DNA from: Aphrophora alni
Taxonomy: Eukaryota > Arthropoda > Insecta > Hemiptera > Aphrophoridae
Assembly (NCBI GenBank): GCA_963513935.1
Contig: OY740769.1
Span: forward strand, 68,468,984-68,532,983
Direction: 5' to 3'
DNA length: 64,000 nucleotides
The position numbers and the translations under genes are program-made. Under the pieces are notes generated by a model. It was not told the DNA's origin and searched no databases. It was given only the letters and a program-made list of their open reading frames with translations. How positions within the stretch are numbered: position 1 is the stretch's first letter; each line of letters opens with the position of its first letter. Positions 36,463 through 45,470 of the stretch are shown piece by piece.

Positions 36463-37164
36463 TTAAATACGAGACCCATTCCTACGTAAATGCAATCGGA
36501 CAGAAACTGATTCTTCTCTGAAATTTATAGGTACTTCGTTCTGATCTCTAAGGCTTACGGTGATGTTATGAATGGTTTTCACGTTGACTGGTAAATATAT
36601 TACAGTCGTCGGTATTTCGACAATCTTGTACCCCGGAGCCACTTGTGGGTAAAACTCGTGTATATTGTGTGACTCTTTTCCATTTTGAAATGACCCAGTT
36701 ACAATATTACACGCAACTCTAATAACATTCACTCTTATAATATCGACGGGCAGCTCAGATTCGTGTCTTTGGTCGGCTGATAAAGTCCCATTATTGAAAC
36801 CGAGTAATTTTCCTATAGATCCGTCTTTAAAATGAATAGTCTTTGAACACTTAAGTTCCGTTTTAAGTGTGTTATTGTTCGGCTTGAGTGAAAATGTCAC
36901 CCCCGAAGGCAGTTGGGTTTTGATATATTTTTCAATATCCTCAATTTCGTACGAACCTGTCGGTATGTTAACGGTCACTTCATAATTATCGTTTTGATCT
37001 CCACCGAGATACAATTTATTATTAATTCCCTCTTCGATATTGGGAATGGAATTGTACACAGCAAGATCGATGAGACCGATTTCCCACTCTCCATTGGATA
37101 GATCAATCGGTGGAAAGAAATCACACCAAAGTGTAGAACTATTTCCGTTTAAAACAATACTCAT
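36463..37164 (-). CDS. Probable minor capsid (penton-like) protein
   Basis: The protein has 233 residues from ATG 37164 (MSIVLNG). The ATG overlaps the stop of the preceding gene as ATGA. The sequence contains EWEIGLIDLAVYNSIPNIEE, IPTGSYEIEDIEKYIK, GKLLGFNNGTL and IHEFYPQVAPGYKIVEIP, followed by VIYLPVN and a C-terminal FREESVSVRLHLRR. I recall proteins with this layout in invertebrate Maverick-like loci next to the capsid gene. A beta-sandwich minor capsid or penton protein is the most likely role by position, but no motif proves it. Confidence 0.6.
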   Translation of the reverse strand: MSIVLNGNSSTLWCDFFPPIDLSNGEWEIGLIDLAVYNSIPNIEEGINNKLYLGGDQNDNYEVTVNIPTGSYEIEDIEKYIKTQLPSGVTFSLKPNNNTLKTELKCSKTIHFKDGSIGKLLGFNNGTLSADQRHESELPVDIIRVNVIRVACNIVTGSFQNGKESHNIHEFYPQVAPGYKIVEIPTTVIYLPVNVKTIHNITVSLRDQNEVPINFREESVSVRLHLRRNGSRI

Positions 37165-38075
37165 GGTAGTAGAAACTTTAAGCACAAATGTCCACAGACG
37201 ACTGAAGTGTCACTTTGATGTCGCTTGTAATTATAGTGAATATTAGCGTTGGAACCAAAATATCTAGTCAGTTCGAGTGGAGGTCTAAGATTTCCAAAAC
37301 TGTCATAGTATTCTACATTTACACCGCGCTTTTTATAACACACCCAATGTGTACCTTCACCCGTGCTACTATCGAGGTTGACAATGGCGGATTCGTTTTT
37401 CAACGGCCCCGTTGGGGGTAGATTATCCCTCATAAAAACACCTCTGAAATACGGTATCCTCACGGCATATTTCTCTAAATCAATATTTGTTAACGGTCTG
37501 TTTGGTAATGAATCAATCAAACTTTTTTTTTTATTGATCTTCTTGGTTTTGCCTTTCAGTCCCCTGCCTTTTGGATACGGTTTGAGATACAGACCAGTGC
37601 CTTTAGCATATGGTTTGAGATACAGACCGCTGCCTTTTTGATACGGTTTGAGATACAAACCCCCACCCAACAAGAGACGTTTCCCTCCACCTCCCAATTT
37701 GGATTTCGCTTTCATGGCCGTTGTTACAGCCCACGCTGCTGCCCGTTCACCCATAGACGCGTTACCCGATTTGACTCGACTCCAAGCCCGTTCTGCTAAA
37801 ATTTTATCCGCTTCTCTACGATGCTCCGAATCACTGTATTTGCTGTACGCTATATCGTGCTCTTTACACGCTTCGTCCAGCGGATTGACTCCTTTATCAC
37901 CTCGGGCTAATCTCTCGGCTAGTTTTGTACCCGGACCGCAATAGTTGTAAGAGGGTAAATGGAGTTCTACAGGCAATAGATCTATAGCCTTGTTTAAAAC
38001 CCTATCACCAACGCTTAAAATTCCAGAAACGAGACCACGGCCCTTTTTGACCCTTGTTGTTCGTCCCTTTGCCAT
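37161..38075 (-). CDS. Phospholipase A2 - adenain-type cysteine protease fusion
   Basis: The protein has 304 residues from ATG 38075. Residues 43-77 carry a parvovirus-VP1-type secretory PLA2 core: calcium-loop YNYCGPGT (43-50) and DEACKEHDIAY with the catalytic HD pair at 73-74. Three 11-residue repeats GLYLKPYxKG follow (139-170). The C-terminus is a C5 adenain-like protease: His243 in GTHWVCY, Asp258 in EYYDSFG, Gln287 and Cys294 in VVCGHLC, with the 7-residue Gln-Cys spacing of adenain. A LLGGG (135-139) between the domains fits an adenain-type cleavage rule, so self-release of the PLA2 half is possible. In viruses PLA2 acts in membrane passage and the protease in particle maturation. The stop overlaps the next ATG (ATGA). 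Confidence 0.85.
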   Translation of the reverse strand: MAKGRTTRVKKGRGLVSGILSVGDRVLNKAIDLLPVELHLPSYNYCGPGTKLAERLARGDKGVNPLDEACKEHDIAYSKYSDSEHRREADKILAERAWSRVKSGNASMGERAAAWAVTTAMKAKSKLGGGGKRLLLGGGLYLKPYQKGSGLYLKPYAKGTGLYLKPYPKGRGLKGKTKKINKKKSLIDSLPNRPLTNIDLEKYAVRIPYFRGVFMRDNLPPTGPLKNESAIVNLDSSTGEGTHWVCYKKRGVNVEYYDSFGNLRPPLELTRYFGSNANIHYNYKRHQSDTSVVCGHLCLKFLLP

Positions 38076-38094
38076 TTCTATACTGAATCAATAC

Positions 38095-39063
38095 TCAAGG
38101 GTGCAACGTATTTATGGTGTCGTCGCTCCACACCATACGCCAATGACTAAATGTATCTTTAGGAGTATCGACTTTACTATATTGCTTTTTAATCGTATGT
38201 GCGATATCAATCAATTCCCTTCGCCATTTGTTCTCTATTATGTTCATTTTCTTACTGCAGGCTTTTAATGATTCAACTTCAGTTGTTTTAATAGCCTGTA
38301 CTAATTGGGCTCGTGTGATGGCATCACTATCAGTAACACCGTCGGCAATATTACAAATACGTTTTGAAGAGGCATCAAAGCAGTCTTTTGTTTTATCTCT
38401 GAGTAGAGCACGATCTATAATTACACTCAATTCTTCAAGCTGATGAAAGTTGATTGCATCCAAGCTGCTAGTGCCATCTTTTACGTTGGTCAGTTTTTTA
38501 CCGCCACAGTTCCAACCGTTACTGTTCAACGGTATTACTTTGCTGTCCACATAGTATTTGTTGGCTGCGTCTTCCGTGTGTATTGGGGTTTTTACGTTGC
38601 ATATATAGCTTTTTTGAGCGTCAAATTTATTGTGCGAATTTTTCCCCATAAAGTACATTCTAGCATATTTCACGTTTAAGCCATCGCTTTCCTCTAGAGG
38701 AATACCAATATCCTGTAGCCGATAACTTTTAAAGTCATAGCCACTATTTAGTTTAACTGGAATTAACGATTCGAGATATCCTTTTGTCACGGCATCATCA
38801 TTGTCTTTCGGTTTAGCTAAACCGCCTATAGGTCTCCAGCTTGCGTCATATCGTTTCCTCTAGTCATCAAACATTAAACACTTTGTTTCTAATTGGTTAA
38901 GGGTGACCGCATCGGTTTCAGAGCGTGCTGTAGCTACATTATGTAACAATTTACCTCCTATATCATAGTCTCCCTCCGGTGTAAGGTTAAACCCTACACC
39001 TTTAGGACCTATTTTTCTGTTGGAGCCGCCACTCTTATAACGTCCAAACTTGTCGACACTCAT
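38095..39063 (-). pseudogene. Fibre-like repeat protein with in-frame stop
   Basis: The frame starts at ATG 39063, which overlaps the preceding stop as ATGA. It is interrupted by TAG at 38860-38862 and then stays open in the same frame to 38095. Both sides carry the same shaft-like repeat: GGKLLHNVATARSETDAVTLNQLE before the stop, and GKKLTNVKDGTSSLDAINFHQLE and KRICNIADGVTDSDAITRAQL after it. This N(V/I)xDxxxxxDAxxxxQL periodicity is typical of phage and large-DNA-virus fibre shafts. A receptor-binding or spike-like virion protein is a fair inference. The TAG may be a nonsense mutation that disables this copy, a readthrough site, or an assembly error. The part after the TAG is about 255 codons. 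Confidence 0.65.
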
Positions 39064-40043
39064 CGTATTAATGTTCTTATTTTTGCAATTCCCGCGCCTT
39101 TTATAATTCCAGCTTCTTTTAGTTCTTCTATAATAGAAGCTATCTCATTTGCATGTCCCGTGTGTCCTGCATCGTGAGATGCCAACAAATGTCTCAGTCT
39201 GTCACACAACTCATTCGGATCGTCCCAGTATGAATAACCTCTACCGCTAACTTTTTTAGGTGGAAATAACTGCTCTATAATGTTTCTATATTTCATAGAT
39301 TTGTTACGATTAACTTGTCCGTTCGGATCGTATAATCTTTTGTGTGCACTGGATCTCACACAGATATCTCTATACGCTCGTAAATCGGCCTCGGTATATA
39401 TATCATCATCGGGTATACGCTTAAACACCAACTCGTACAATCCTGGCGTCCCTTTATAGTGAACTCCGTCAATTATAATCTCACCATCGTCCGACAACTG
39501 AAGAGTCTTGTTACCGATCATCATAGAGTCGGCTCCGATTTTCGGTCCGTAACTGTGATCTATATTCTGACTACCGGCGGTATCTTTAATCATTTTGAGC
39601 ATATATTTTCGTGCCAGCGGATGTGCGAAAGTACTGTTTACCCATTGTTCAGATTCACTTTGCCCTACAGGTGTGGACAATAGTTCCCTTACACTGGGCT
39701 GCGGTCGGTCCGGAGTCTCTGTAATTACTTCGGTATCCATAAAATCAACACTGGGAGTAGCCGGTACTTCCCCCCACTCTTCATTTTTCTCTTCCTCACT
39801 CTCGCTGCTCCACTCATCCGCTATTTCTGCCTTTTCATCCAACTCTTCTTCTTCTTCGGGTTTAATTTCTTGTTTCGGCAAAAACACTCCACTCTTCTGC
39901 AACTCTTTAATTATCGGTGTGTATTTCTTTGTATACATTCGTTCCTCTTCGACCTCTCCGTACCTCAACTGTCTGTACTTTTTCTTTATAGCCTTGCGCA
40001 ATCTGGCTATCTCCAGCGTTAGATGCTCTCTCTTCCCAGACAT
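39060..40043 (-). CDS. DUF8207-like element protein of unknown function
   Basis: The protein has 327 residues from ATG 40043 (MSGKREHLTLEIARLRKAIKKKY); the frame upstream of this has no ATG. The N-terminus is a basic coiled coil, followed by a highly acidic linker (EEEEELDEKAEIADEWSSESEEE). The conserved part contains GPKIGADSMMIGNKTLQL, GVHYKGTPGLYELVFKR, DLRAYRDICVRSSAH, SMKYRNIIEQLF and a YWDDPNELCDRLRHLLAS segment near the end. I associate this layout with proteins labelled DUF8207 in invertebrate Maverick-like elements; the number is from memory. The biochemical role is unknown. The position between the packaging ATPase and virion genes suggests a structural or assembly factor. Confidence 0.65.
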   Translation of the reverse strand: MSGKREHLTLEIARLRKAIKKKYRQLRYGEVEEERMYTKKYTPIIKELQKSGVFLPKQEIKPEEEEELDEKAEIADEWSSESEEEKNEEWGEVPATPSVDFMDTEVITETPDRPQPSVRELLSTPVGQSESEQWVNSTFAHPLARKYMLKMIKDTAGSQNIDHSYGPKIGADSMMIGNKTLQLSDDGEIIIDGVHYKGTPGLYELVFKRIPDDDIYTEADLRAYRDICVRSSAHKRLYDPNGQVNRNKSMKYRNIIEQLFPPKKVSGRGYSYWDDPNELCDRLRHLLASHDAGHTGHANEIASIIEELKEAGIIKGAGIAKIRTLIR

Positions 40044-40086
40044 CTTGTAGAATGACGATTGTTGCAAGTATCAAGCCTTTTGTACC

Positions 40087-40779
40087 TTAAAAATCTGTTA
40101 CAATTCGATCGAAACCAATTCTAAATCTTCCATTCTCCGGTTCACTGTCCTTATCTATTACAACGAATCCATGTTTATCTTTCCACGCGGTTGCACAAAT
40201 GTTTTTAAATGCACTAAACACCATGTCAGTGTTTACGTGATCATTGTAAATGTGTCGTAAATTGAGATCGTCCTGCTTGAAAAGGACCAAGAGATTGGCA
40301 TTGTCTCGAATCAATTGTTTGGGAATCCTGCTGTACGTCTGTCCTAAGTAGAAGGAATCTATATTATTGTGACGTCCCATGGTGAAATAGTTACGTATAT
40401 TGTCGTGTTTCTCGCAAGCTATGTCGTCAAATATTATTATCGAATTTGGCTCCGCTTCACTAGGATGGATGACATTTTCGTTGTCCGTGAATGTGTAATA
40501 ACCAATTTCTTTGGTATTTCCCAGTATAGTTTCCAAAAACTTGTACTTTGGCTGCTGGAGTGATTTAGAAAATACATAGACGTTGGCAAATTTCAGGCCA
40601 TTTGGATTGAAGAGCAGATTAAATAGCACATTAGTCTTGCCACTGTTTGATGGGCCGCACACTATAGATCGAACTGTGTTTGGTAATAAAGAACTGTGAC
40701 GGTGCATTGTTGACCCGCCTCCTGCAACAACGTCAAAGTTTCTTACACGTAGTTTATCCGCTGTGTTTTTTAAACGCAT
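40087..40779 (-). CDS. Packaging ATPase (A32/FtsK-HerA type)
   Basis: The protein has 230 residues from ATG 40779. Walker A is GPSNSGKT at residues 42-49. Walker B is SIIIFDDIACE near residue 115, followed by the sensor-like stretch IDSFYLGQTYSRIPKQLIRDNANLLVLFKQDD. This layout is typical of the short genome-packaging ATPases of Polintons, adintoviruses and poxvirus A32 relatives, which pump DNA into preformed capsids. The presence of an apparently intact packaging motor argues that the element is, or recently was, able to form particles. It is 56 bases downstream of the integrase gene in the same direction. Confidence 0.88.
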   Translation of the reverse strand: MRLKNTADKLRVRNFDVVAGGGSTMHRHSSLLPNTVRSIVCGPSNSGKTNVLFNLLFNPNGLKFANVYVFSKSLQQPKYKFLETILGNTKEIGYYTFTDNENVIHPSEAEPNSIIIFDDIACEKHDNIRNYFTMGRHNNIDSFYLGQTYSRIPKQLIRDNANLLVLFKQDDLNLRHIYNDHVNTDMVFSAFKNICATAWKDKHGFVVIDKDSEPENGRFRIGFDRIVTDF

Positions 40780-40835
40780 TACGCAACGTTTGTCTAAATA
40801 CTGTGGAAAACTAACAGTGCTATCCCATTAAATAC

Positions 40836-41753
40836 CTAAACAACAAGCTTGGTTTTATCAATCCAACTGTCGTGTTCCTTGTCAAACCCTAACCACCGCA
40901 CCAGTACTTTGTTACCCTTTTTGCGTAATACTTTTTCAACAAGATATACGTTGCCGATCTTTGACCTGCTTAATTCTTCGGCATAGAATCCCCCTTTTAG
41001 AATGTCACCTTTCGAGTCTTGTAGAATGTACGTTACAGGATTGGTCGGTACAACGGCGTACACGGTAAACACTTCGTTTGTCCAGTTGGGTAAATATCCT
41101 TTGGCAAAAGTCTTTTTAAATTTCGATATTCTAACTTTGTCGTCCACTTTAAATCGCGCCAGTGCTTTTGTACTCTTGCGTGCTGTTTTGTCCAGTAACA
41201 TTTTCTCGTGCTTTTTCAACACTAGAGCGGGTTTCATGCCTATAGTACTGTGCACAGTGTTATTGTAGGTCTTTACTACGTTTTTCAACAGCTCCACCCA
41301 CTCGTAACTACCACGTGCCGTAAATTCACGCCACATTATATTTTTCAAAGTACGGTTCAGACGCTCAACCATAGACGCTTTCTTGTCTGAAAAAGTGGCG
41401 TAGTGATTTATATTGTATTTTTTCATTAATCTCTTTACGTGCATATTGAAAAACTCCTTCCCCTGATCGGTCTGAAAGTTATTCATAGGATGTTTTTTCA
41501 GTATCGGTTCTAACGCTATAGATACGTCTAGAGCCGACTTTGTCTTTAGCGGTTCTGCAATCGCAAATTTTGTCAGACAATTTATCATTGTCAGTATATA
41601 TTTGTAGCCTCGGTTTTCCTTAGCATATGGAATCATTTCCACTAGATCTGCTTGATAAAGGTCGTTAACTCCTTTCAGTGTCACACTACGTGTTTTGAAA
41701 TTTCTTCGCGCGGGCTTGTGGAGCTCCGCCGCAATGGCTCGCCTTACATCCAT
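40836..41753 (-). CDS. Retroviral-type (rve) integrase with C-terminal chromodomain-like segment
   Basis: The protein has 305 residues from ATG 41753. The catalytic triad is visible: Asp in DLYQADLVEM, Asp in NFQTDQGKEFF and Glu in KASMVERLNRT, with 33 residues between the second Asp and the Glu. The C-terminus (about residues 245-305) has RSKIGNVYLVEKVLRKKGNKVLVRWLGF and HDSWI, a chromodomain pattern that may steer integration to marked chromatin. This combination is a hallmark of Polinton integrases and agrees with the 6-bp duplications found. No N-terminal zinc-binding HHCC region is seen; an upstream exon is possible because the frame is open for a few codons before the ATG. It is the first gene of the minus-strand block. 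Confidence 0.88.
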   Translation of the reverse strand: MDVRRAIAAELHKPARRNFKTRSVTLKGVNDLYQADLVEMIPYAKENRGYKYILTMINCLTKFAIAEPLKTKSALDVSIALEPILKKHPMNNFQTDQGKEFFNMHVKRLMKKYNINHYATFSDKKASMVERLNRTLKNIMWREFTARGSYEWVELLKNVVKTYNNTVHSTIGMKPALVLKKHEKMLLDKTARKSTKALARFKVDDKVRISKFKKTFAKGYLPNWTNEVFTVYAVVPTNPVTYILQDSKGDILKGGFYAEELSRSKIGNVYLVEKVLRKKGNKVLVRWLGFDKEHDSWIDKTKLVV

Positions 41754-41760
41754 TAGGTAA

Positions 41761-42237
41761 ATGAGTGTGTTTACAGATTGGTGGCACTATTTATTTCGTG
41801 GAGATACTCTGGTGCAGGTAATCTCGAAATTATCGCTGCTTGTTCCCGCCTCACCGGCCATTGTCGGTGATCAATTTCAAAGTGTTACAGTCTTTAAACC
41901 GCCCTACAGATTTTCTCTCCTTAACGAAAAATCTCAAAAATCGGCTCGTTGGCTACAATCACGTTTTCACTATATCAGATGGGATGAAGGCGGTGTACCT
42001 TACAACGAGGACACGATACGCACTTTGTGCAAGCCTTTTGCAACACTTTTCACAAAAGGATTGGAAAAGGCACTGTTTTTGAGACAATTCCATCCTCACG
42101 TCATGGAATTGCCTCAAGAAGAGAAATTCTCCCATAGTGGAGACATTAACTGTATATTACCTCAGCATAATAGTAACGTAGATAGTAAATGTGCACTAAA
42201 AAGTGCTAAAAGTTATTACGATTTACTCCTTGCCTAA
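41761..42237 (+). pseudogene. 5'-truncated, chimeric copy of the nuclease-like gene (right TIR)
   Basis: From residue 35 on, the frame is the mirror copy of the last 124 or so residues of the gene at 33604-34053. Its first 34 residues (from ATG 41761, MSVFTDWWHYLFRG) come from unique sequence outside the TIR. The ATG lies 7 bases from the divergent integrase ATG at 41753. The original N-terminal strand VVEFHAF is missing, so any catalytic role is doubtful. The TIR boundary falls at 41859. It may be a by-product of TIR expansion by gene conversion or recombination. Confidence 0.65.
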
Positions 42238-42254
42238 AAGGTCGCGGGGACGGT

Positions 42255-42401
42255 ATGAAGATACCTGACCAGCATCTGTGTATGTGTGATACCCTCTGGT
42301 GTGGAACTAAAAAGCCCGCAAGGTTGTATGGAGGTCCCTGGAGCGGAGTTGATTCTCCCGTAAACCTGTTTGAAGGTCACTGGCGCAGTCGAAAGACTTG
42401 A
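42255..42401 (+). CDS. Small 48-residue ORF (right TIR copy)
   Basis: It encodes the same protein as 33440-33586 (MKIPDQHL to RSRKT). It lies 17 bases after the truncated nuclease-like frame and 107 bases before exon 1 of the cysteine-rich gene. Conservation of the first codons and of the PVNL region in the diverged relic at 24.6 kb is the main reason to list it. Its role is unknown. Confidence 0.5.
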   Translation: MKIPDQHLCMCDTLWCGTKKPARLYGGPWSGVDSPVNLFEGHWRSRKT

Positions 42402-42508
42402 TAAACTTTGAATGAGGTACAATTTGGGCACGGAGTCAAAGCGTAAACAAAAAAAATACAAAAAAATTTAAAAACTCAAAAAAAAAATTTGGAGGCCACA
42501 ATTTTGTA

Positions 42509-43196
42509 ATGGAGTGGTGGTCACAGGAAATAGCGATGGATTTGGGGCTATTTCCACAAGGGGTAAAGCCTTCTGCTTGCCCCGGCTTGTAATGTGGGCT
42601 CTGTTATGGCTTCACTGTACCGGATGACGGTTCCAACCCCGTAAAACACAGAGGACAAGCTTATTTTAACGAATTATTTTCTGCTTTTTCAGGAATTGTG
42701 TAAGACGCTGGAATCCTACGTGTGCTGTGGTAACGCATGTAAGAAGATCAAATTAAAAGATCTGGTGTTTTGTACAAAACCAGATTGTTACGGAAACCTG
42801 TGCACTTGTTTGCTTGCCGACTGCCGCTCAAGGAAGTCGTACAGTGTTCCAGTAATAGTACGGCCTCAACAATTGACCGGGTACTGTTGTGCTAACAAAT
42901 GTTTTAAAGCACCCGAATGTCAAGTTGACGGCCTGGCATGTACAAAGTGCCAGGCATTCAGCTTTTGTCATTGTAGGTGCAGGTATTGGAACGTACCGGT
43001 AATGAAACTGTACAGCTTATCTACGAAAACCACTGTTGGCACAGGAACTGTATCGGACCAGTGTTATAGTTGTTGTGTACTGAACTGTCAAAAGTTTTAT
43101 ATTAAAGACTTATTATTTTGTAAACAGTCAGACTGTCATGGTGACTTGTGCAGGTGTATGTTTCGGAGATGTAAATATAGGAATGTAATGTTGTAA
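42509..43196 (+). CDS. Cysteine-rich protein, two exons (right TIR copy)
   Basis: I predict join(42509..42562, 42693..43196). The ATG at 42509 opens an 18-codon exon ending in phase 0 before GTAAAG. The intron is 130 bases with a pyrimidine-rich CTGCTTTTTCAG acceptor, and exon 2 runs to TAA 43194-43196. The donor, acceptor and phase are the same in the left TIR copy, and a diverged form of exon 1 is still visible in the relic near 24838. Over 20 cysteines in 185 residues, in two related halves, suggest a metal-binding or secreted disulfide-rich protein. No signal peptide is obvious. Having it in both TIRs doubles its dosage. Confidence 0.7.
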
Positions 43197-43625
43197 GTTT
43201 GTGTGTGACTCAAAAAATAATCTGGGGACCATGGATTGGTTGGGTAGTTGACTCAACTCTGTGTTTATTCTCGTTATTATTATAGTACTCTGTAATGTAA
43301 CTTTTTTAAACTGAGAGAATACATTATTAAAACATCTACACGTTTTCATATTATTTACCAACCGTGTGAGTCACCTTGTTTTAACTTGTTTGACCAGTGC
43401 TACACTCTGGTAGTAGATGGAGTAACCTGTAGACACTCTCCTTTCAGCGAGTAGTACGCATGCGCACTGTTACGCACTGTTGTACAATCCGGCTAGACCA
43501 GTCAGAACCTGACCTACACACCTTGGAATGGTAGCCGAAACGAGGTAGTCGACGCGACCCCCCTTTCTTACCTATATGAGTTATTCTCGACCAATCGTCC
43601 ATTTGGTCACGTGACCGCTTGTCGT

Positions 43626-43815
43626 CCAATGCTGTCACTTCAACGTACACACACGCGCTGGGGGGTGGTGGTGGGGGGTTCCCCCAGCCAGTGGGGGGTT
43701 CCCGCAGGGGGAAGCAATTCTCGTCCAATTTTTTCACTTCAACACACGCAGACGCGCTGGGAGGTGGTGGTGGGAGGTGGTGGTGGGGGTGGTGGGGGGG
43801 GGGGGTTCCCGCAGG
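43626..43815. repeat. G-rich (GGTGGT) block in right TIR
   Basis: Mirror of 32026-32220: long G-rich runs and two modules with TCGTCCAAT and TTCACTTCAAC. A G run near 43795 is longer than in the left copy. Confidence 0.7.
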
Positions 43816-44593
43816 GGGCAGCAAAGTCCGCGGGTCGAGGTATATCGGTTGGATGTTTGGGTTGCTAAAAGTGTATTTCGGTTGGAAAATCGGTTGCTAA
43901 AAGTATATTTCGGTTGGTAAAAGTATATTTTGGTTGGTAAATCGGTTGGTTTTGGTTGGTAAATCGGTTGGTTTTGGTTGGTGAATCGGTTGGTAAAAGT
44001 ATATTTCGGTTGGTAAATCGGTTGGTTTTGGTTGGTAAGAATATATTTCGGTTGTTAAATAGTGGCCAGACTAACACCCGTGTGGGCTGTGGTAAGCATA
44101 GGTTAACAATATTTTAACACGATACATAAACACATGTGCTACACCCTGGTAGACAACGGAGGAAACTACGTTTAACACATTAAATGTACCTAGGTCGTGG
44201 TGGGCAAAAGTAGGTTAACTATCTTAACACGTTATATAACACATTATATAAATATATAACACATTATATATATATATAACACATTATTGTAACAGCTGAT
44301 TGGCTGTGGATGGGCAAAGGTAGGAAATTTATAGGTTAACTATCTTAACACATTATATAATAACACATTAATTGTACCAGCTGATAGGCTGTGGATGGGC
44401 AAAAGTAGGACACGGTTAACTATCTTAACACATTATATAAATATATAACACATTATATATATATATAACACATTATTGTAACAGCTGATTGGCTGTGGTA
44501 GGCAGAAACTTATAGGTTAGGTTAACACAAGCACATTACAATTTGGACACTACTATTTGTTGTCAGAGTAACCTAGAGGTACGACTCAGAACC

Positions 44594-44665
44594 CATACCG
44601 TAAGACGTACGCGAGTTTTTCGCGGTCGCGAAAAACTCGGTAAGTCTTACGGTAAGGGGTTCGTA
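44594..44665. repeat. 70-bp palindrome in right TIR
   Basis: Mirror copy of the 31183-31253 palindrome, centred on CGAGTTTTTCGCGGTCGCGA. Its retention in both ends supports either function or recent homogenisation. Confidence 0.8.
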
Positions 44666-45042
44666 CTTCTACGAAATGTTCTGGCGTTCGGTTACAACAT
44701 GGCGGCTTATATACTGCGTTAAATATCCGACTTGTAATACTATGAGGTTAGGTTAACTATCTTAACACATTATATAAATATATAACACATTATATATAAC
44801 ACATTATAGTAACAGCTGATTGGCTGTGGATGGGCAAAAGTGGGGAACTTTAGGTTAACTATCTTAACACATTATATAATTATATAACACATTATTGTAA
44901 CAGCTGATAGGCTGTGGATGGGCAAAAGTAGGACACTTATAGGTTAGGTTAACTATCTTAACACATTATATATATATAACACATTATTGCGGTTACAACA
45001 TGGCGGCTTATATACTGCGTTAAATATCCGACTTGTAATACT

Positions 45043-45115
45043 ATGCACGATAGCTCAGTCGGTAGCGTGTCCGCCTTCAAATCCAAACTTCATAGGTTCG
45101 AATCCCGCTGGTATT
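45043..45115 (+). other. tRNA-like pol III box module in right TIR
   Basis: TAGCTCAGTCGG (A box) and GGTTCGAATCC (B box) lie about 40 bases apart, with no consistent acceptor or anticodon stems. It points outward toward the element end, like its mirror copy. Confidence 0.65.
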
Positions 45116-45187
45116 AAAAAAGTTAAGTGTATGACGTCATGTGTGTATGACGTCATGTGTGTGTCTCGACAACAATAATACGTTACA

Positions 45188-45470
45188 GGTGGGGGGACCA
45201 ATGGGGGAAGGGAAGGGGCCTAAAGGGGAGGGGCCTACAGGGGAGGGGCAGGGGAGGGGTGGGAGGAGGTGGGGGGACCAATGGGGGAAGGGAAGGGGCC
45301 TAAAGGGGAGGGGCCTACAGGGGAGGGGCAGGGGGAGGGGTGGGGGGACCAATGGGGGAAGGGAAGGGGCCTAAAGGGGAGGGGCAAAGGGGGAGGGGCA
45401 AGGGGGAGGGGCAAAGGGGGGAGGGGCAAAGGGGGAGGGGCCAAGGGGAGAGGGGGAGGGGTGGGGTACC
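45188..45470. repeat. G-rich minisatellite in right TIR
   Basis: Mirror of the C-rich minisatellite at 30373-30660, with GGGGCCTAAAGGGGAGGGGCC units and GGGGCAAAGGGGGAGG units. The last 40 bases before 45508 are unique terminal sequence. Confidence 0.9.
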
